In this document: one piece after another, positions 1 through 8,742 of the stretch
Position numbering within the stretch: the stretch's first letter is position 1
Layout of the letters: each line of letters opens with the position of its first letter
Source: Amycolatopsis balhimycina FH 1894
GTDB taxonomy: Bacteria > Actinomycetota > Actinomycetes > Mycobacteriales > Pseudonocardiaceae
Reading direction: 5' to 3'
Assembly (NCBI RefSeq): GCF_000384295.1
Contig: NZ_KB913037.1
Span: 4,846,868 to 4,910,867, forward strand
Length of the DNA: 64,000 nt
Made by a program: the position numbers and the translations under genes
Notes under the pieces: model-generated
Told to the model about the DNA's origin: nothing
Database searches by the model: none
What the model saw: the letters and a program-made list of their open reading frames with translations, nothing else

Positions 1-2
1 AC

Positions 3-215
3 CGGGATCCGGCGAAGCGCGTGACAGGCCGGCTCAGGGACCGCAGTCACGCCGAACTGGCCCAAGAGGCGCTGGAACAGGTGCGACAGGACGTTCAGGA
101 CCGAGACCTGCAGTACCAGCTGCTGCCGCCGAACGCTTTGGCGGCCGGACGCTCCGACGAGGGCGGCGAACCGTCGTCCGCTCCCACCAACTACGGAGGT
201 GACGGGAAATGGTGA
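3..215 (+). CDS. 3' end of an unidentified gene (5' truncated by window edge)
   Basis: The open frame enters from the left edge and ends with TGA at 213-215. About 70 residues are visible: a charged, Gln-rich helical stretch (AELAQEALEQVRQDVQDRD) and a Gly/Ser/Pro-rich tail. No domain is recognisable. The stop overlaps the start of the FHA-PP2C gene (ATGGTGA), so the two are translationally coupled and probably functionally linked. The identity is unknown because the N-terminus lies outside the window. Confidence 0.6.
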   Translation, partial: RDPAKRVTGRLRDRSHAELAQEALEQVRQDVQDRDLQYQLLPPNALAAGRSDEGGEPSSAPTNYGGDGKW

Positions 216-1717
216 ACGTGCTGTCGATGCTGCTCGGATTCGTCATCGGAATCGCGACCGCGGCCGGCGTGTACAGGCTCTTCCGCCGCGCCGCGGTTGT
301 CCGACGTCTGGTTCGCCTGCGGAAGAGCCCGCGGCGGAAGGTGAAGCCGGGCCGGGCGGCCGGGCTCCTCGAACTCGGGCTCGGTGACACCGAAGTGGTA
401 CCGGAGCCGGCACCGGAAGACCGGCCGTTGGAACTGCCGGCGGCCGAGACCCTCCGGGAGCGCGTACCGGAGCCGGTCGACCGGCTCGTCGATGATCAGC
501 CGCCGGGCACCGAGGTCCTGGCCGCCACGCCGGCCGGGCACGACCTCGTGGTGCAGGGGTCCGGAACACCGCTGCGCCAGGCTGATCCGGCGACCGAGGT
601 ACTCGTCGCGGCAGATCCGCCGTCGTCCCGGAAAGCCTTGGCGGAGTGGCAGGCCACACCGGACGCCGAAGGCGGGGAACAGCGTCGCCGCGTCGCCACG
701 ACCCTCGCCTGGCTGCGCGGTACCGACGACTTCCTGCTCAGCCGGGCGAGCACGGTTCTCGGCCGCAGTTCCCAGTGCGACATCGTGCTCAGCGGGGATC
801 GGGTGAGCAGACGGCACTGCGTGATCAGCCAGATCGAGGAGGACTGGTGGCTGGAGGCCTTCCCGACCAGCAACGGCACGTCGCTCAACGGGCACGAGGT
901 TTCGCCGGGCCGTCCGGTCCGGCTGCGGAACGGCGACGAGGTCTGCCTCGGCGGCACGGAGGTGCTCAGCCTGGTCGTCCCTCACGACCGCGCGGGAGAG
1001 CTGTGCTTCGACGCTTTCGGCGACAGCGTCATCGGTGGCCGGCGGAAGAACGAGGACGCGTTCTTCGTGGACTGCTCGGTCGTCGCCGTGGCCGACGGGG
1101 TCGGGGGACGTCCGGCGGGTGCGGTGGCCGCCCAGATGGCGGTGAACGGTGTCCGCCACGCCGGCCCTGACCAGGATCTCGCCATGACCGCGGCCAATCT
1201 GAACCGCGCCATCCGCGCCCGCGGTGCCGGCGATGTCCTGGCCACCGGGCTCGCGACGACCCTCGACGTCGCGGTGTTGCGGCCGCACGGCACCCGATTC
1301 CGCGTCGAGGGCCTGCACGTCGGGGACGGCACGGTCCTCCTGCAGACGGAAGCGGGGATCAGCCGCCTCGTGCGGCCTCACGCCACACAGGGTTTCGCGC
1401 TCGCGGGACGGCGTGATCCGGTGGCCAAGGGCAGGCTGCTCCGGGCCGTGGGCCTTTCGGATTCGGTGCGGCCCGATCACTGGGAAAAGATCGCGTCGGT
1501 CGGGCAGCGGTTCGTGCTGGCCACGGACGGTCTGGTCGGTTCGCTGGGTACCGAACGACTCGAGGAGGCGCTCCTCGCTTCCCGTGCCGAGCCGCCCCGG
1601 GAATGCGTGGCCAATTTGCTGGCAATGGCGAAACAGGTCGGGGCGGCCGACAACGTGACCGTGGCCGTCGCCGACGTTGTCGAAGAACGAAAGCAGGGAC
1701 AACCGTGGCTCGCCTGA
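209..1717 (+). CDS. Membrane-anchored FHA domain / PP2C-type Ser/Thr phosphatase fusion
   Basis: A 502-aa protein. Residues about 4-22 form one hydrophobic N-terminal segment, followed by an acidic/Pro-rich linker. The FHA domain lies at about 178-255, with GRSS (185-188), SRRH (about 200) and NGTS (about 221), the residues that read phosphothreonine. A PP2C domain follows, with RRKNED (about 277-282) and ADGVGG (about 294-299) supplying the metal-binding aspartates, and ADNVTV near 480 as the C-terminal metal motif. The role is inferred as dephosphorylating targets of Hanks-type kinases that the FHA domain recruits. It overlaps the genes on both sides. Confidence 0.85.
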   Translation: MVNVLSMLLGFVIGIATAAGVYRLFRRAAVVRRLVRLRKSPRRKVKPGRAAGLLELGLGDTEVVPEPAPEDRPLELPAAETLRERVPEPVDRLVDDQPPGTEVLAATPAGHDLVVQGSGTPLRQADPATEVLVAADPPSSRKALAEWQATPDAEGGEQRRRVATTLAWLRGTDDFLLSRASTVLGRSSQCDIVLSGDRVSRRHCVISQIEEDWWLEAFPTSNGTSLNGHEVSPGRPVRLRNGDEVCLGGTEVLSLVVPHDRAGELCFDAFGDSVIGGRRKNEDAFFVDCSVVAVADGVGGRPAGAVAAQMAVNGVRHAGPDQDLAMTAANLNRAIRARGAGDVLATGLATTLDVAVLRPHGTRFRVEGLHVGDGTVLLQTEAGISRLVRPHATQGFALAGRRDPVAKGRLLRAVGLSDSVRPDHWEKIASVGQRFVLATDGLVGSLGTERLEEALLASRAEPPRECVANLLAMAKQVGAADNVTVAVADVVEERKQGQPWLA

Positions 1718-2445
1718 CATTGATCACACCGCCGCAGCCCGACCGGGACGTCCTGGCGGGCACCGAGGTCTACCTCGACCGGGAGTTCTTCTCCGGCGCG
1801 AATGGCGGAGTAGCCATTTCACGCCGGCCCAACACCCCCTGCCTTCGCCATCGGGATGGGGACTGGTGGCTGGACAACGATTCGACAGCGCACAACGGCC
1901 TGCTCTCGGTCCACTTCACCGGGGAGCCGAAGAGAGTTCAGGTGCCGCAACGCTGTTCGGTCCGGCTCCCGGACGGTCGTGCCGAGGTCATCGCGTGGAA
2001 CAAGGAATGCCGGCTGTGGCTGACGATCGAAGGGTCGGCGCACCAAGTCGTCAAGGTCGTCACGCCGAACGGCGAACGCACCGAAGCCGGTGTGCCGGGC
2101 GCTGTGCTCCGGGTGCGTGAGCTGTGGCAGCGGGTCCCCGTGCACCGGGTGATCCTTGCCGCGCACTACCGCGAGTACTTCACGGCCGGGCTCCGCGCAC
2201 CGGCACCGCAAGGCCGCACGCAGACGATGCGCTGCATGGGGCAGGAGAAGGCGACCCAGCTCGACCGCGCGCTCCGCGAAACGATGGACGCCGTATGGGG
2301 TGAGCAGGGGCACGGCGACGAGCTGCCGGACTACCTGATCAGCCAGCGCCTGCTCGGGCCCGGCGACCTCCACCTCGTGCCGCACCGCACGTGCCGGCAC
2401 CAGCGTCCCGGTCCGGTCGGGCCCGGCAGCACCGAGCACGGCTGA
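1705..2445 (+). CDS. Uncharacterised protein with FHA-like N-terminal half
   Basis: 246 aa with a GTG start at 1705, chosen because it overlaps the end of the FHA-PP2C gene by 13 bp; longer starts would run deep into that gene. The segment near residues 50-65 (DGDWWLDNDSTAHNG) resembles the WWL...NGT region of FHA domains, but the canonical GR..S and S..H signatures are not clear. The C-terminal half holds helices and a Cys/His-containing tail (HRTCRHQ). The likely role is in the same phospho-signalling cluster as its neighbour. This is inference from position; no family was recognised with certainty. Confidence 0.6.
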   Translation: MARLTLITPPQPDRDVLAGTEVYLDREFFSGANGGVAISRRPNTPCLRHRDGDWWLDNDSTAHNGLLSVHFTGEPKRVQVPQRCSVRLPDGRAEVIAWNKECRLWLTIEGSAHQVVKVVTPNGERTEAGVPGAVLRVRELWQRVPVHRVILAAHYREYFTAGLRAPAPQGRTQTMRCMGQEKATQLDRALRETMDAVWGEQGHGDELPDYLISQRLLGPGDLHLVPHRTCRHQRPGPVGPGSTEHG

Positions 2446-2502
2446 CCGGGCCGGCCGGTCGATATCGAGCCCTGGTCGACGTGATCGACGCCACAAGCGA
2501 CA

Positions 2503-3642
2503 ATGGAGGACGTGACCGCCACCCTGAGCAAGCCCGCCCTCGAGATCGGCCCCTACGAGGTCGATCCTCCGGTCGTGCTCGCGCCCATGGCCGGGATCAC
2601 CAACGTCGCCTTCCGGCAGCTGTGCGCCGAGTACGGCGCCGGCATCTACGTGTGCGAAATGATCACCGCCCGCGCCGTCGTCGAACGGCACCCCGGGACC
2701 ATGCACATGATGACCTTCGGGGCGAACGAAAAGCCCAGGTCCATGCAGCTTTACGGGGTGGACCCCAAGACCATGGCCGAAGCCGTGCGGATCATCGTCG
2801 GCGAGGGGCTCGCCGACCACGTCGACTCCAACTTCGGCTGCCCGGTCGCGAAGGTGACGCGCAAGGGCGGCGGGGCGGCGCTGCCGTTCAAGCGGAAGCT
2901 GTTCGAAGCCATCGTCCGCGAGTCCGCCAAGGCCGCGGGCGACGTGCCGTTCACGGTGAAGTTCCGCATCGGCATCGACGACGACCACCGCACCTACCTC
3001 GACGCCGGCCGCATCGCCGAAGCCGAGGGCGCCGCCGCGGTCAGCCTGCACGCGCGCACCGCCGCGCAGCGCTACTCCGGCCAGGCCGACTGGACCAAGA
3101 TCGCCGCGTTGAAGGAAGCGGTGACCAGCATCCCGGTGCTCGGCAACGGCGACATCTTCAGCGCGGACGACGCGCTGCGCATGGTGGCGGAGACGGGCTG
3201 CGACGGCGTCGTCGTCGGCCGCGGCTGCCTCGGCCGGCCATGGCTGTTCGGCGAACTCGAAGCCGCCTTCGCCGGTCGCCCCCTCCCGACGCCGCCCAAT
3301 CTCGGCGAAGTCGCCCGAGTACTCCGCCGTCACACGGAGCTGCTCATCGAGCACGACGGTCACGACAAGGCCATGCGCGACATCCGCAAGCACATGGCCT
3401 GGTACCTGATGGGCTTCCCGGTCGGCGCCGAACTCCGCCGCGGCTTCGCGATGCTGTCCTCGATGGACCAGCTGGACGACCTGATCGCGCAGCTCGACCA
3501 CTCGGCGCCGTTCCCGGAGGCCGCGACCGGGCCGCGCGGACGTCAGGGCTCGCCGGGCAAGGTGACGCTGCCCCACGGCTGGCTCGACGACCCGGACGAC
3601 GACTGCGTCCCCGAAGCCGAGGACATGCACTCCGGCGGCTGA
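2503..3642 (+). CDS. dusB: tRNA-dihydrouridine synthase, DusB type
   Basis: 379 aa. It has a flavin TIM barrel with the family start APMAGITNVAFR (27-38), the catalytic-cysteine motif NFGCP (Cys113) followed by KVTRKGGGAAL, and the late FMN-binding GNGDIF and GRGCLGRPW segments. The enzyme reduces uridines in the tRNA D-loop with NAD(P)H. Length and motifs are normal. The ATG at 2503 gives the natural N-terminus; the in-frame GTG at 2512 has a Shine-Dalgarno too close to use. A dus gene also lies near the phoY2/LCP genes in mycobacteria (Rv0823c), in keeping with the synteny seen further on. Confidence 0.93.
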   Translation: MEDVTATLSKPALEIGPYEVDPPVVLAPMAGITNVAFRQLCAEYGAGIYVCEMITARAVVERHPGTMHMMTFGANEKPRSMQLYGVDPKTMAEAVRIIVGEGLADHVDSNFGCPVAKVTRKGGGAALPFKRKLFEAIVRESAKAAGDVPFTVKFRIGIDDDHRTYLDAGRIAEAEGAAAVSLHARTAAQRYSGQADWTKIAALKEAVTSIPVLGNGDIFSADDALRMVAETGCDGVVVGRGCLGRPWLFGELEAAFAGRPLPTPPNLGEVARVLRRHTELLIEHDGHDKAMRDIRKHMAWYLMGFPVGAELRRGFAMLSSMDQLDDLIAQLDHSAPFPEAATGPRGRQGSPGKVTLPHGWLDDPDDDCVPEAEDMHSGG

Positions 3643-4207
3643 GGCGGATCGGTCGCCGACCTCGCCCGCGGCGCTGGTCAAAGCGGTCGCTATGCGGCGA
3701 TCTCGCTGGCCGAGGCCGGGGCGCGCCTGGTGCCGTTCGCCGGGTTCGTCGCGGCCGGGATCAGCGGGCTGACCTGGCTCGCGGTCGCGGTGGCGATCGG
3801 GTCGTGCGCCTGGTTGCCGTTCGGCGCCCGAGCGCGCGCTGGTCGAGCCGAGCCCGTCGAGCGAGCCTTGGGGCGGGGCCGTGGGTGTTCCGGCTTCTGT
3901 ACCGGGACAAGCTCACGGTGCCGGCCTGGACGATGGCCGGCCTGGGCTGGTCGGGATCGCGTTGGCCGCCACGATGCTCGCGGTGGCCGTACTGGTCGCC
4001 CAGAAGCAGACAGGCCGGGTGGTCACGGTGTGGGCGGTCGTGGCCGGGCTGAGCTTGCTGGTGCTGGTGTCGGTCCCCGGCGGGATCCTGTTCCGGGCCG
4101 TCCGGGGTGCGACGGTAGCGCCGACCGAGGGGTTGGCCGTCGCGGTGGCTCTGGTCACCGTGTCCGCCGAGGCGGAGGACAGGCGTTCGACGGCCGAGGT
4201 GACCTGA
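3643..4207 (+). pseudogene. Decayed membrane-protein gene spread over three frames
   Basis: This 718-nt stretch before the next gene has no intact ORF, but strongly hydrophobic segments follow one another in different frames: frame 1 at about 3700-3830 (GFVAAGISGLTWLAVAVAIG), frame 3 near 3890-3950 (LLYRDKLTVPAWTMAGLGW) and frame 2 at about 3950-4110 (a transmembrane pair around VVTVWAVVAGLSLLVLVSV). Together they would make one small multi-pass protein carrying at least two frameshifts. The parent family was not recognised. It could also be chance hydrophobicity in GC-rich DNA. Confidence 0.35.
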
Positions 4208-4249
4208 CACGGATGACACAAGCTTGACAAAGGTGACACAAGCTGGACA
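4205..4249 (+). repeat. Phased TGACAC direct repeats, possible operator
   Basis: TGACAC occurs at 4205, 4214 and 4234. The 16-nt copies TGACACAAGCTTGACA (4214-4229) and TGACACAAGCTGGACA (4234-4249) differ at one base and are exactly 20 nt apart, about two helical turns. They lie 110-150 nt before the two-gene operon starting at 4361, suggesting a tandem regulator site. The regulator is unknown. Confidence 0.45.
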
Positions 4250-4360
4250 CCATGATGTCATGGAGACCCACTGAGCTTTGTCGTCGATCAACAAACCGCC
4301 TCCCGGCATGATCGACACATTCCGTGACGGGTCGCAAAGACCTCGGAGAAAGGGCACCTC

Positions 4361-4570
4361 ATGGGTGCAATCGGGACATGGCTCACGCCCTGGGCGCCAC
4401 TACTGGCTCTTGCCCTCCTCCCGATCACCTGGCTCATCGGGCTGGCTCTCGTCCTTCGCGGAAGCGACCCCAAGGATCGTGTTCCCCTGATCCGCGAATA
4501 CGCGAAATGCCGTCCTTGGACGATATCAGGCCGCTTTCCGAAGTCGCGACGCAAAACGGATGGCAAATGA
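4361..4570 (+). CDS. Small single-pass membrane protein
   Basis: 69 aa. A hydrophobic helix (about residues 8-32, WLTPWAPLLALALLPITWLI) is followed by a basic C-terminus (FPKSRRKTDGK). The stop overlaps the next start as ATGA (4567-4570), so the two genes are translationally coupled, and the large partner may dock at the membrane through this protein. The start ATG at 4361 follows GAGAAAGGGCACCTC, a usable ribosome site. The family is unknown. Confidence 0.6.
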   Translation: MGAIGTWLTPWAPLLALALLPITWLIGLALVLRGSDPKDRVPLIREYAKCRPWTISGRFPKSRRKTDGK

Positions 4571-5541
4571 GCCCCGCACCTTCCGACGCCGGCAGCGAAA
4601 TCGACGAAGCAGTTCGTGAACTGAGCGAGCTTCGGCGGGGTCGCGGAATCTTCGCCACGGACATCGAGCAACGCACCGGCCGCATCCTCCGGGAAACCTG
4701 TGCGATCCAGACGACCGACACGGAACGCCAGATCAGGGAGAAACTGATCCAGGCGATCACGAGTCTGGCGACGATGCTGCCCGACGACCTGCAGCTGGCG
4801 GCACTGACTGCCCTCGGCATGGAGGAGAACTGTTCGGGCGAGTTCCTCGACCAGCGCCTGAAGTGGCTGGCGGAAGCGCTCGGCCGGGATCCGCGGACCG
4901 CTCGCAGGCGCGTCGACCTCGCCTTCCGCCGGATGGCCGAAGAACTGATCGAGAAGAAACAGTCCCCCGCGGACGACTATTCCGCCGAGCAGTGGCACAC
5001 CGAATCAGTACACGGCGTATTCCGGCTCGACCTCGAATTTCCCGTGCTGACCGAAATCCGCCAGATAGTGTCGTCGGTGAACGGACTGGACGAAATCCAG
5101 CTTCCCGCGACAGCGCCGCGGCGGACGCCGAGCCAGAAGGACCACGTCCGGGCCGAGTTCATGTACGGCGGAAGAATCCTCGAACACCGGCAGGCCTCGC
5201 CGAGCCACATGATCTTGACCGTCCAGCTCGCCAAAACCCTCCACATCGGCGAGCGCTACGAGTACTGCATCCAGTACACGGTGCTGTCTCCCGAACTGAT
5301 GCACTCGTACTACTTCCTGACCCCGCTGCGAAAAACGAGCCGCTTCAGCGCCCGCGTGAAGTTCGCCCCGGACCGCCTGCCGCGGCACGTGTGGGCGGTC
5401 CACGGCATACCTCCGCGAGCGGCAGAAGAGATCAATTCCGAAGACGTCCCCATGACGATCGATCGGATCGGCGAGGTGACCGCCGAGTTCGAACTGCTCA
5501 GGCAAGGCCTGACTTACGGACTGCGCTGGTCGGATTCCTGA
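4567..5541 (+). CDS. Uncharacterised two-part protein, helical N-half and beta-rich C-half
   Basis: 324 aa from the ATG at 4567, which overlaps the upstream stop (ATGA). Residues 1-140 are helical and charged (LRRGRGIFATDIEQRTGRILRE is typical); the DPRTARRRVDLAF stretch looks like a DNA-binding or helical bundle turn. Residues about 150-320 alternate hydrophobic and polar residues and contain FRLDLEFP and VTAEFELLRQGLTYGLRW, suggesting a beta sandwich. No catalytic motif is visible. It pairs with the small membrane protein upstream, and the phased repeats before the operon may control both. No function is assigned. Confidence 0.65.
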   Translation: MSPAPSDAGSEIDEAVRELSELRRGRGIFATDIEQRTGRILRETCAIQTTDTERQIREKLIQAITSLATMLPDDLQLAALTALGMEENCSGEFLDQRLKWLAEALGRDPRTARRRVDLAFRRMAEELIEKKQSPADDYSAEQWHTESVHGVFRLDLEFPVLTEIRQIVSSVNGLDEIQLPATAPRRTPSQKDHVRAEFMYGGRILEHRQASPSHMILTVQLAKTLHIGERYEYCIQYTVLSPELMHSYYFLTPLRKTSRFSARVKFAPDRLPRHVWAVHGIPPRAAEEINSEDVPMTIDRIGEVTAEFELLRQGLTYGLRWSDS

Positions 5542-5871
5542 CCTGCGCGAGCCGCAGCAGGCTGATCCCGAACAGCAGCCCCCCAGCGGGACGTGCACGG
5601 TCTTCACGTGCGCGATCCCCAGCGCCACCTGCGCCGGCGCGAGCCCCAGGAACACGGCCGCGTGGAGGATCGGGCGGGCCGAGCCGCCACCCGGTCGCCA
5701 CGCCAGGATCGCGGCGACGACGTGCGCCACCGCCACGACGAACACCGTGTACGCCGAGGCGCTGTGCAGCGCGTGCCCGTTCGGGGTGGTCAGCAGCAGG
5801 CCGGCGGTGACCGGTGAAAGGAAGACGGCCAGCGTCTGCAGCGCGATCGTGACGCGCAAGAAGGTTGCCAT
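5498..5871 (-). pseudogene. Four-helix membrane protein interrupted by a frameshift at a six-G run
   Basis: From ATG 5871 the product starts MATFLRVTIALQTLAVFLSP and has hydrophobic segments through HVPLG. At the run of six G (C6 on the plus strand, 5579-5584) the frame fails: the read frame goes on as CCSGSACC, while the -1 frame gives LLFGISLLRLAQVRNPTSAV and a stop at 5498. Joined, the product is about 124 aa with four membrane helices, the size of actinobacterial DUF6220-like proteins. The context G GGG GGC is also a formal -1 slippery heptamer. A one-base indel, real or from sequencing, is the simpler reading. Its end overlaps the upstream convergent gene. Confidence 0.6.
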
Positions 5872-5917
5872 GCGGACCCGACGACGCCGCCATCCGAAAC
5901 GTGAGGTCGCCGGGCCG

Positions 5918-6097
5918 TCACGGCTGTTCCTTACGCTTGATTTCGAGCGGCGGGTGCAGGGCCTTCGCGATCTCGGGGATGTCCTCCGGCCGCGCCTTGG
6001 ACACCAAGGTCTTCGCGGTCAGCCACTTGCAGACCGGCCTGACGATGGATCCGACCGCGATTATCACGACCGCAAGCTCGGGAAGTCCGGCTGACAT
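5918..6097 (-). CDS. Small membrane protein, 59 aa
   Basis: The ATG at 6097 is preceded by AAGGAGTGGAGC, a good ribosome site; a longer in-frame start at 6163 lacks one. The product begins MSAGLPELAVVIIAVGSIVRP, giving one transmembrane helix, then a basic and acidic tail ending EIKRKEQP. The family was not recognised. The 262 nt between this gene and the next (6098-6359) are non-coding and carry a small palindrome, TGACA-TC-TGTCA (6289-6300), a possible repressor site for the gene at 6360. Confidence 0.5.
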   Translation of the reverse strand: MSAGLPELAVVIIAVGSIVRPVCKWLTAKTLVSKARPEDIPEIAKALHPPLEIKRKEQP

Positions 6098-6359
6098 GCT
6101 CCACTCCTTGCCTACCCGATCGGGCATGCAAAGTGCACGAGCCAGCCCGACCAGCGTTTCCACTGGGTAGGCTGCGCCCCAAGACTCGCAGCGCTAGCGA
6201 TCTTTTCGAGCCACCGAACACTGCTGCGCCCCTCCAAACGCGGACGGTGGGCTCAAATCGCGCTGCCGATTCTAGCAAGCCAGGCCCGTGACATCTGTCA
6301 GGCCGAAGTCGTGGCGGACGACATCCTTCCGACGGCCGCCTCCGCGACAAGCTCTTCTC

Positions 6360-7019
6360 ATGACGACGAAGACGAACCAGCCCGGCAGCAACCTCCTCAA
6401 GACCCTCGCGATCGAGATCGCCGTCCCGACCGGCGTCTACTACGGACTTCACTCGCTCGGCGCGAGCGACTTCACCGCGCTCGCCCTCGCCGGGGTGTTC
6501 CCGCTGGCCCGGACCCTCTACCAGTTCGCGAAGGACCGGACCGTCAACGGCCTCGCGCTGGTCGTCCTCGTGACCAATGTCGTCGGCATGCTGTTGACCT
6601 TCGTCTCCGGCGACGCCCGGATGATGATCGCCAAGGACTCGCTCGGCAGCGGTATCACCGGCCTGGTCATCCTCGTCTCCGCGTTCACCGCGGCCCCGAT
6701 CATGACCAAGACGATGCGCCCCTTCCTCACCCGCGGCAACGCGGAACGGGAAGCCGCATGGGAACGCCTGAGCGGCACCGCGCAGTTCGACGCCGTCCTG
6801 CGGCGCTGCAGCGTGATCTGGGGCATCGGCTTCGCGCTGGAAAGCTCGGTTCGCATCGTCGGCGCGTTCACGCTGCCCATCGCGACCATGGTCTGGCTGA
6901 GCACCACCATCTTCGCGGCCGCCTTCGCGGTCATCATGGTCGTCGCCGGCAAGGTCGCCGAAAAGGCGGGCAAGATGATCGCCGCCGACGCGCAGACCAG
7001 TGCACTCGTGGCCGCTTGA
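6360..7019 (+). CDS. Multi-pass membrane protein, VC0807-like family
   Basis: 219 aa with six or so hydrophobic segments: GVYYGLHSLGASDFTALALAG near the start, LALVVLVTNVVGMLLTF, GITGLVILVSAFTAAPI, and a C-terminal pair around IATMVWLSTTIFAAAFAVI. The FLTRGNAEREAAWERLSGTAQF loop resembles the actinobacterial VC0807/septation-A-like membrane family, whose function is not established. A palindrome TGACATCTGTCA lies 60 nt upstream. The ATG at 6360 is the first in-frame start that leaves the N-terminal helix intact. The family call is from memory of the pattern. Confidence 0.65.
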   Translation: MTTKTNQPGSNLLKTLAIEIAVPTGVYYGLHSLGASDFTALALAGVFPLARTLYQFAKDRTVNGLALVVLVTNVVGMLLTFVSGDARMMIAKDSLGSGITGLVILVSAFTAAPIMTKTMRPFLTRGNAEREAAWERLSGTAQFDAVLRRCSVIWGIGFALESSVRIVGAFTLPIATMVWLSTTIFAAAFAVIMVVAGKVAEKAGKMIAADAQTSALVAA

Positions 7020-7051
7020 CCTGCGACAACACGGGGTGTACAGGTGTGGAC

Positions 7052-7744
7052 ATGTTCAGCAAGCGGCAGCAGCTGGTCGGGGACCTCACGGAGCTGATCC
7101 GCTCCGGCCGGCTCGCCCACGGCGATCGGCTCCCCGGCGAGAACCAGCTCGCCCTGCAATACCAGGTCAGCCGCGGCACCGTGCGCAGCGCGTTGTCCGA
7201 GCTGCAGCAGCTCGAACTCATCTCCACCCAGGCCGGCGTCGGATCGTTCGTCACCTTCGACGGGGTCCAGCTCGACCAGCGGATCGGCTGGGCCCGGGCC
7301 CTCGCCGACGCCGGTGCGCCGGTCACCACCGAGCTCCTCGGCATCGAGACCGTCGAAGACGCCGCCCTCGACGAGGAGTTCGGCGAGAAGACCTACGTCG
7401 CCGTCCGGCGGGTGCGGCGGGAGCACGACCGCGGGATCTCGCTGGAAACCGCCACCGTGCCCGCCGTCGGACCGCTCGCCGCCCTCCCCGAGACGGGCCT
7501 GCGGGACGGCTCCCTCACCAAGACCCTCGAAGCCGCCGGGCGGGTCTCCGTCGGCGGCGACCAGTGGATCAGCACCGAACGCCTCGACGCCTGCGCGGCC
7601 GATCTGCTGGACCGCGCCATCGGCGAACTCTTCCTCCGGGCCGAACGCACCTCCGTCGACGTCGAAGGCCGGCTCGTCGAGCGCGTCGTCAGCCTGCTGG
7701 ACCCGGACCGCTTCCAGTTCCACCTCACCTTCGGACACCGGTGA
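7052..7744 (+). CDS. GntR/HutC-family transcriptional regulator
   Basis: 230 aa. The winged HTH lies at about 5-70, with the GntR signature RLPGENQLALQYQVSRGTVR. A UTRA-type effector domain fills about 85-225, ending FHLTFGHR. It is first in a run of five overlapping genes and likely controls them and itself: TGTACA/TGTGGAC half-sites lie just before the start (7036-7050). E. coli yegW holds the same place next to yegTUV. The start at 7052 is the first Met; a GTG two codons earlier is possible. Confidence 0.85.
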   Translation: MFSKRQQLVGDLTELIRSGRLAHGDRLPGENQLALQYQVSRGTVRSALSELQQLELISTQAGVGSFVTFDGVQLDQRIGWARALADAGAPVTTELLGIETVEDAALDEEFGEKTYVAVRRVRREHDRGISLETATVPAVGPLAALPETGLRDGSLTKTLEAAGRVSVGGDQWISTERLDACAADLLDRAIGELFLRAERTSVDVEGRLVERVVSLLDPDRFQFHLTFGHR

Positions 7745-8742
7745 GCGCGCGGGACCGGGCGCTCGGCGCGTTCACCGGGCTGGCCGTCGGCGACGCGCTC
7801 GGCATGCCGACGCAGTCGATGTCCCGCGCCGCCATCGCCGCGACCTACGGCCCGGTGACCGGCCTGCTCACCGCCGTCGCCGAGCAGCCGGTCGCGCCGT
7901 CGATGCCCGCCGGGTCGGTCACCGACGACACCGAGCAGGCCATCCTGCTGGCCCGCCTGCTCATCGACGGCCGCGGCACCGTCGAGCCGCACGTTTTCGC
8001 CGACGCGCTGCTCATCTGGGAGGCGGACATGGTCCGCCGCGGTTCCGCGGACCTGCTCGGCCCGTCCACCAAGCGCGCGCTTTCCCGGCTGCAGGACGGC
8101 GTCCCGGCGGACGAAGCCGGCCGCACCGGGACGACCAACGGCGCTGCCATGCGGGTCACGCCGGTCGGCATCGCCACCCCCGCCGAGGACCTGCACGCCC
8201 TGGTCGACGCCGTCGTCGCGACCGCGCGGGTCACGCACAACACCAGCCTCGGCATCGCGTCGGCCGCCGCGGTCGCCGCCGCCGTTTCGGCCGGAGTGGA
8301 CGGCGCGAGCCTGGCCGAAGCGCTCGACGCGGGCGAGCGCGCGGCCGTCGTCGGCGGGGAACGCGGGCACTGGGCGCCCGGCGGCGAGATCGCCGCCCGG
8401 ATCCGGTGGGCCCGCCGCTGGGTGCGCGGCATGGCCCCGGACGCCGTCGCCGACGCGGTCGCGCGGGTGATCGGCACGTCGGTCGCGTCGCAGGAGTCCG
8501 TCGTGGCCGCCTTCGCGCTGGCCGAAGCCATGGGCGACGACCCGCCCGCGGCGCTGCGCCTGGCCGCCGGGCTGGGCGGCGACACCGACACCGTCGCCGC
8601 GATCTGCGGGGCGATGCTCGGGGCCGCGCACGGCATCGACGCCTTCCGCCCCGACGTCGTCGAAACCGTGCTCGCCGTCAACCGGCTCGAATTCGGGCCG
8701 CTGGTCGACGAACTCCTGAAGCTTCGGCGGCGCGCACGATGA
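7741..8742 (+). CDS. ADP-ribosylglycohydrolase family hydrolase
   Basis: 333 aa with a GTG start overlapping the regulator stop (GTGA). It carries the two metal-binding signatures of the all-helical ARH/DraG fold: TDDTE at 61-65 and GGDTDT (aspartates 281 and 283) near the C-terminus. The early GLAVGDALGMP segment is also typical. Family members cleave N- or O-glycosidic bonds to ADP-ribose or related ribosides. Together with a PfkB kinase and a base permease, a role as a nucleoside-type glycosidase (like YegU) is more likely than protein de-ADP-ribosylation. That substrate is inference. Confidence 0.85.
   Translation: MSARDRALGAFTGLAVGDALGMPTQSMSRAAIAATYGPVTGLLTAVAEQPVAPSMPAGSVTDDTEQAILLARLLIDGRGTVEPHVFADALLIWEADMVRRGSADLLGPSTKRALSRLQDGVPADEAGRTGTTNGAAMRVTPVGIATPAEDLHALVDAVVATARVTHNTSLGIASAAAVAAAVSAGVDGASLAEALDAGERAAVVGGERGHWAPGGEIAARIRWARRWVRGMAPDAVADAVARVIGTSVASQESVVAAFALAEAMGDDPPAALRLAAGLGGDTDTVAAICGAMLGAAHGIDAFRPDVVETVLAVNRLEFGPLVDELLKLRRRAR

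Noticed and set aside
1819..3681. 620-codon minus-strand ORF over dusB
   Set aside because: Antisense shadow; dusB has complete motifs and this one has none.
6098..6359. tRNA-like folding in the gap before the VC0807-like gene
   Set aside because: No cloverleaf or T-loop sequence could be fitted; no tRNA gene was seen anywhere in the window.
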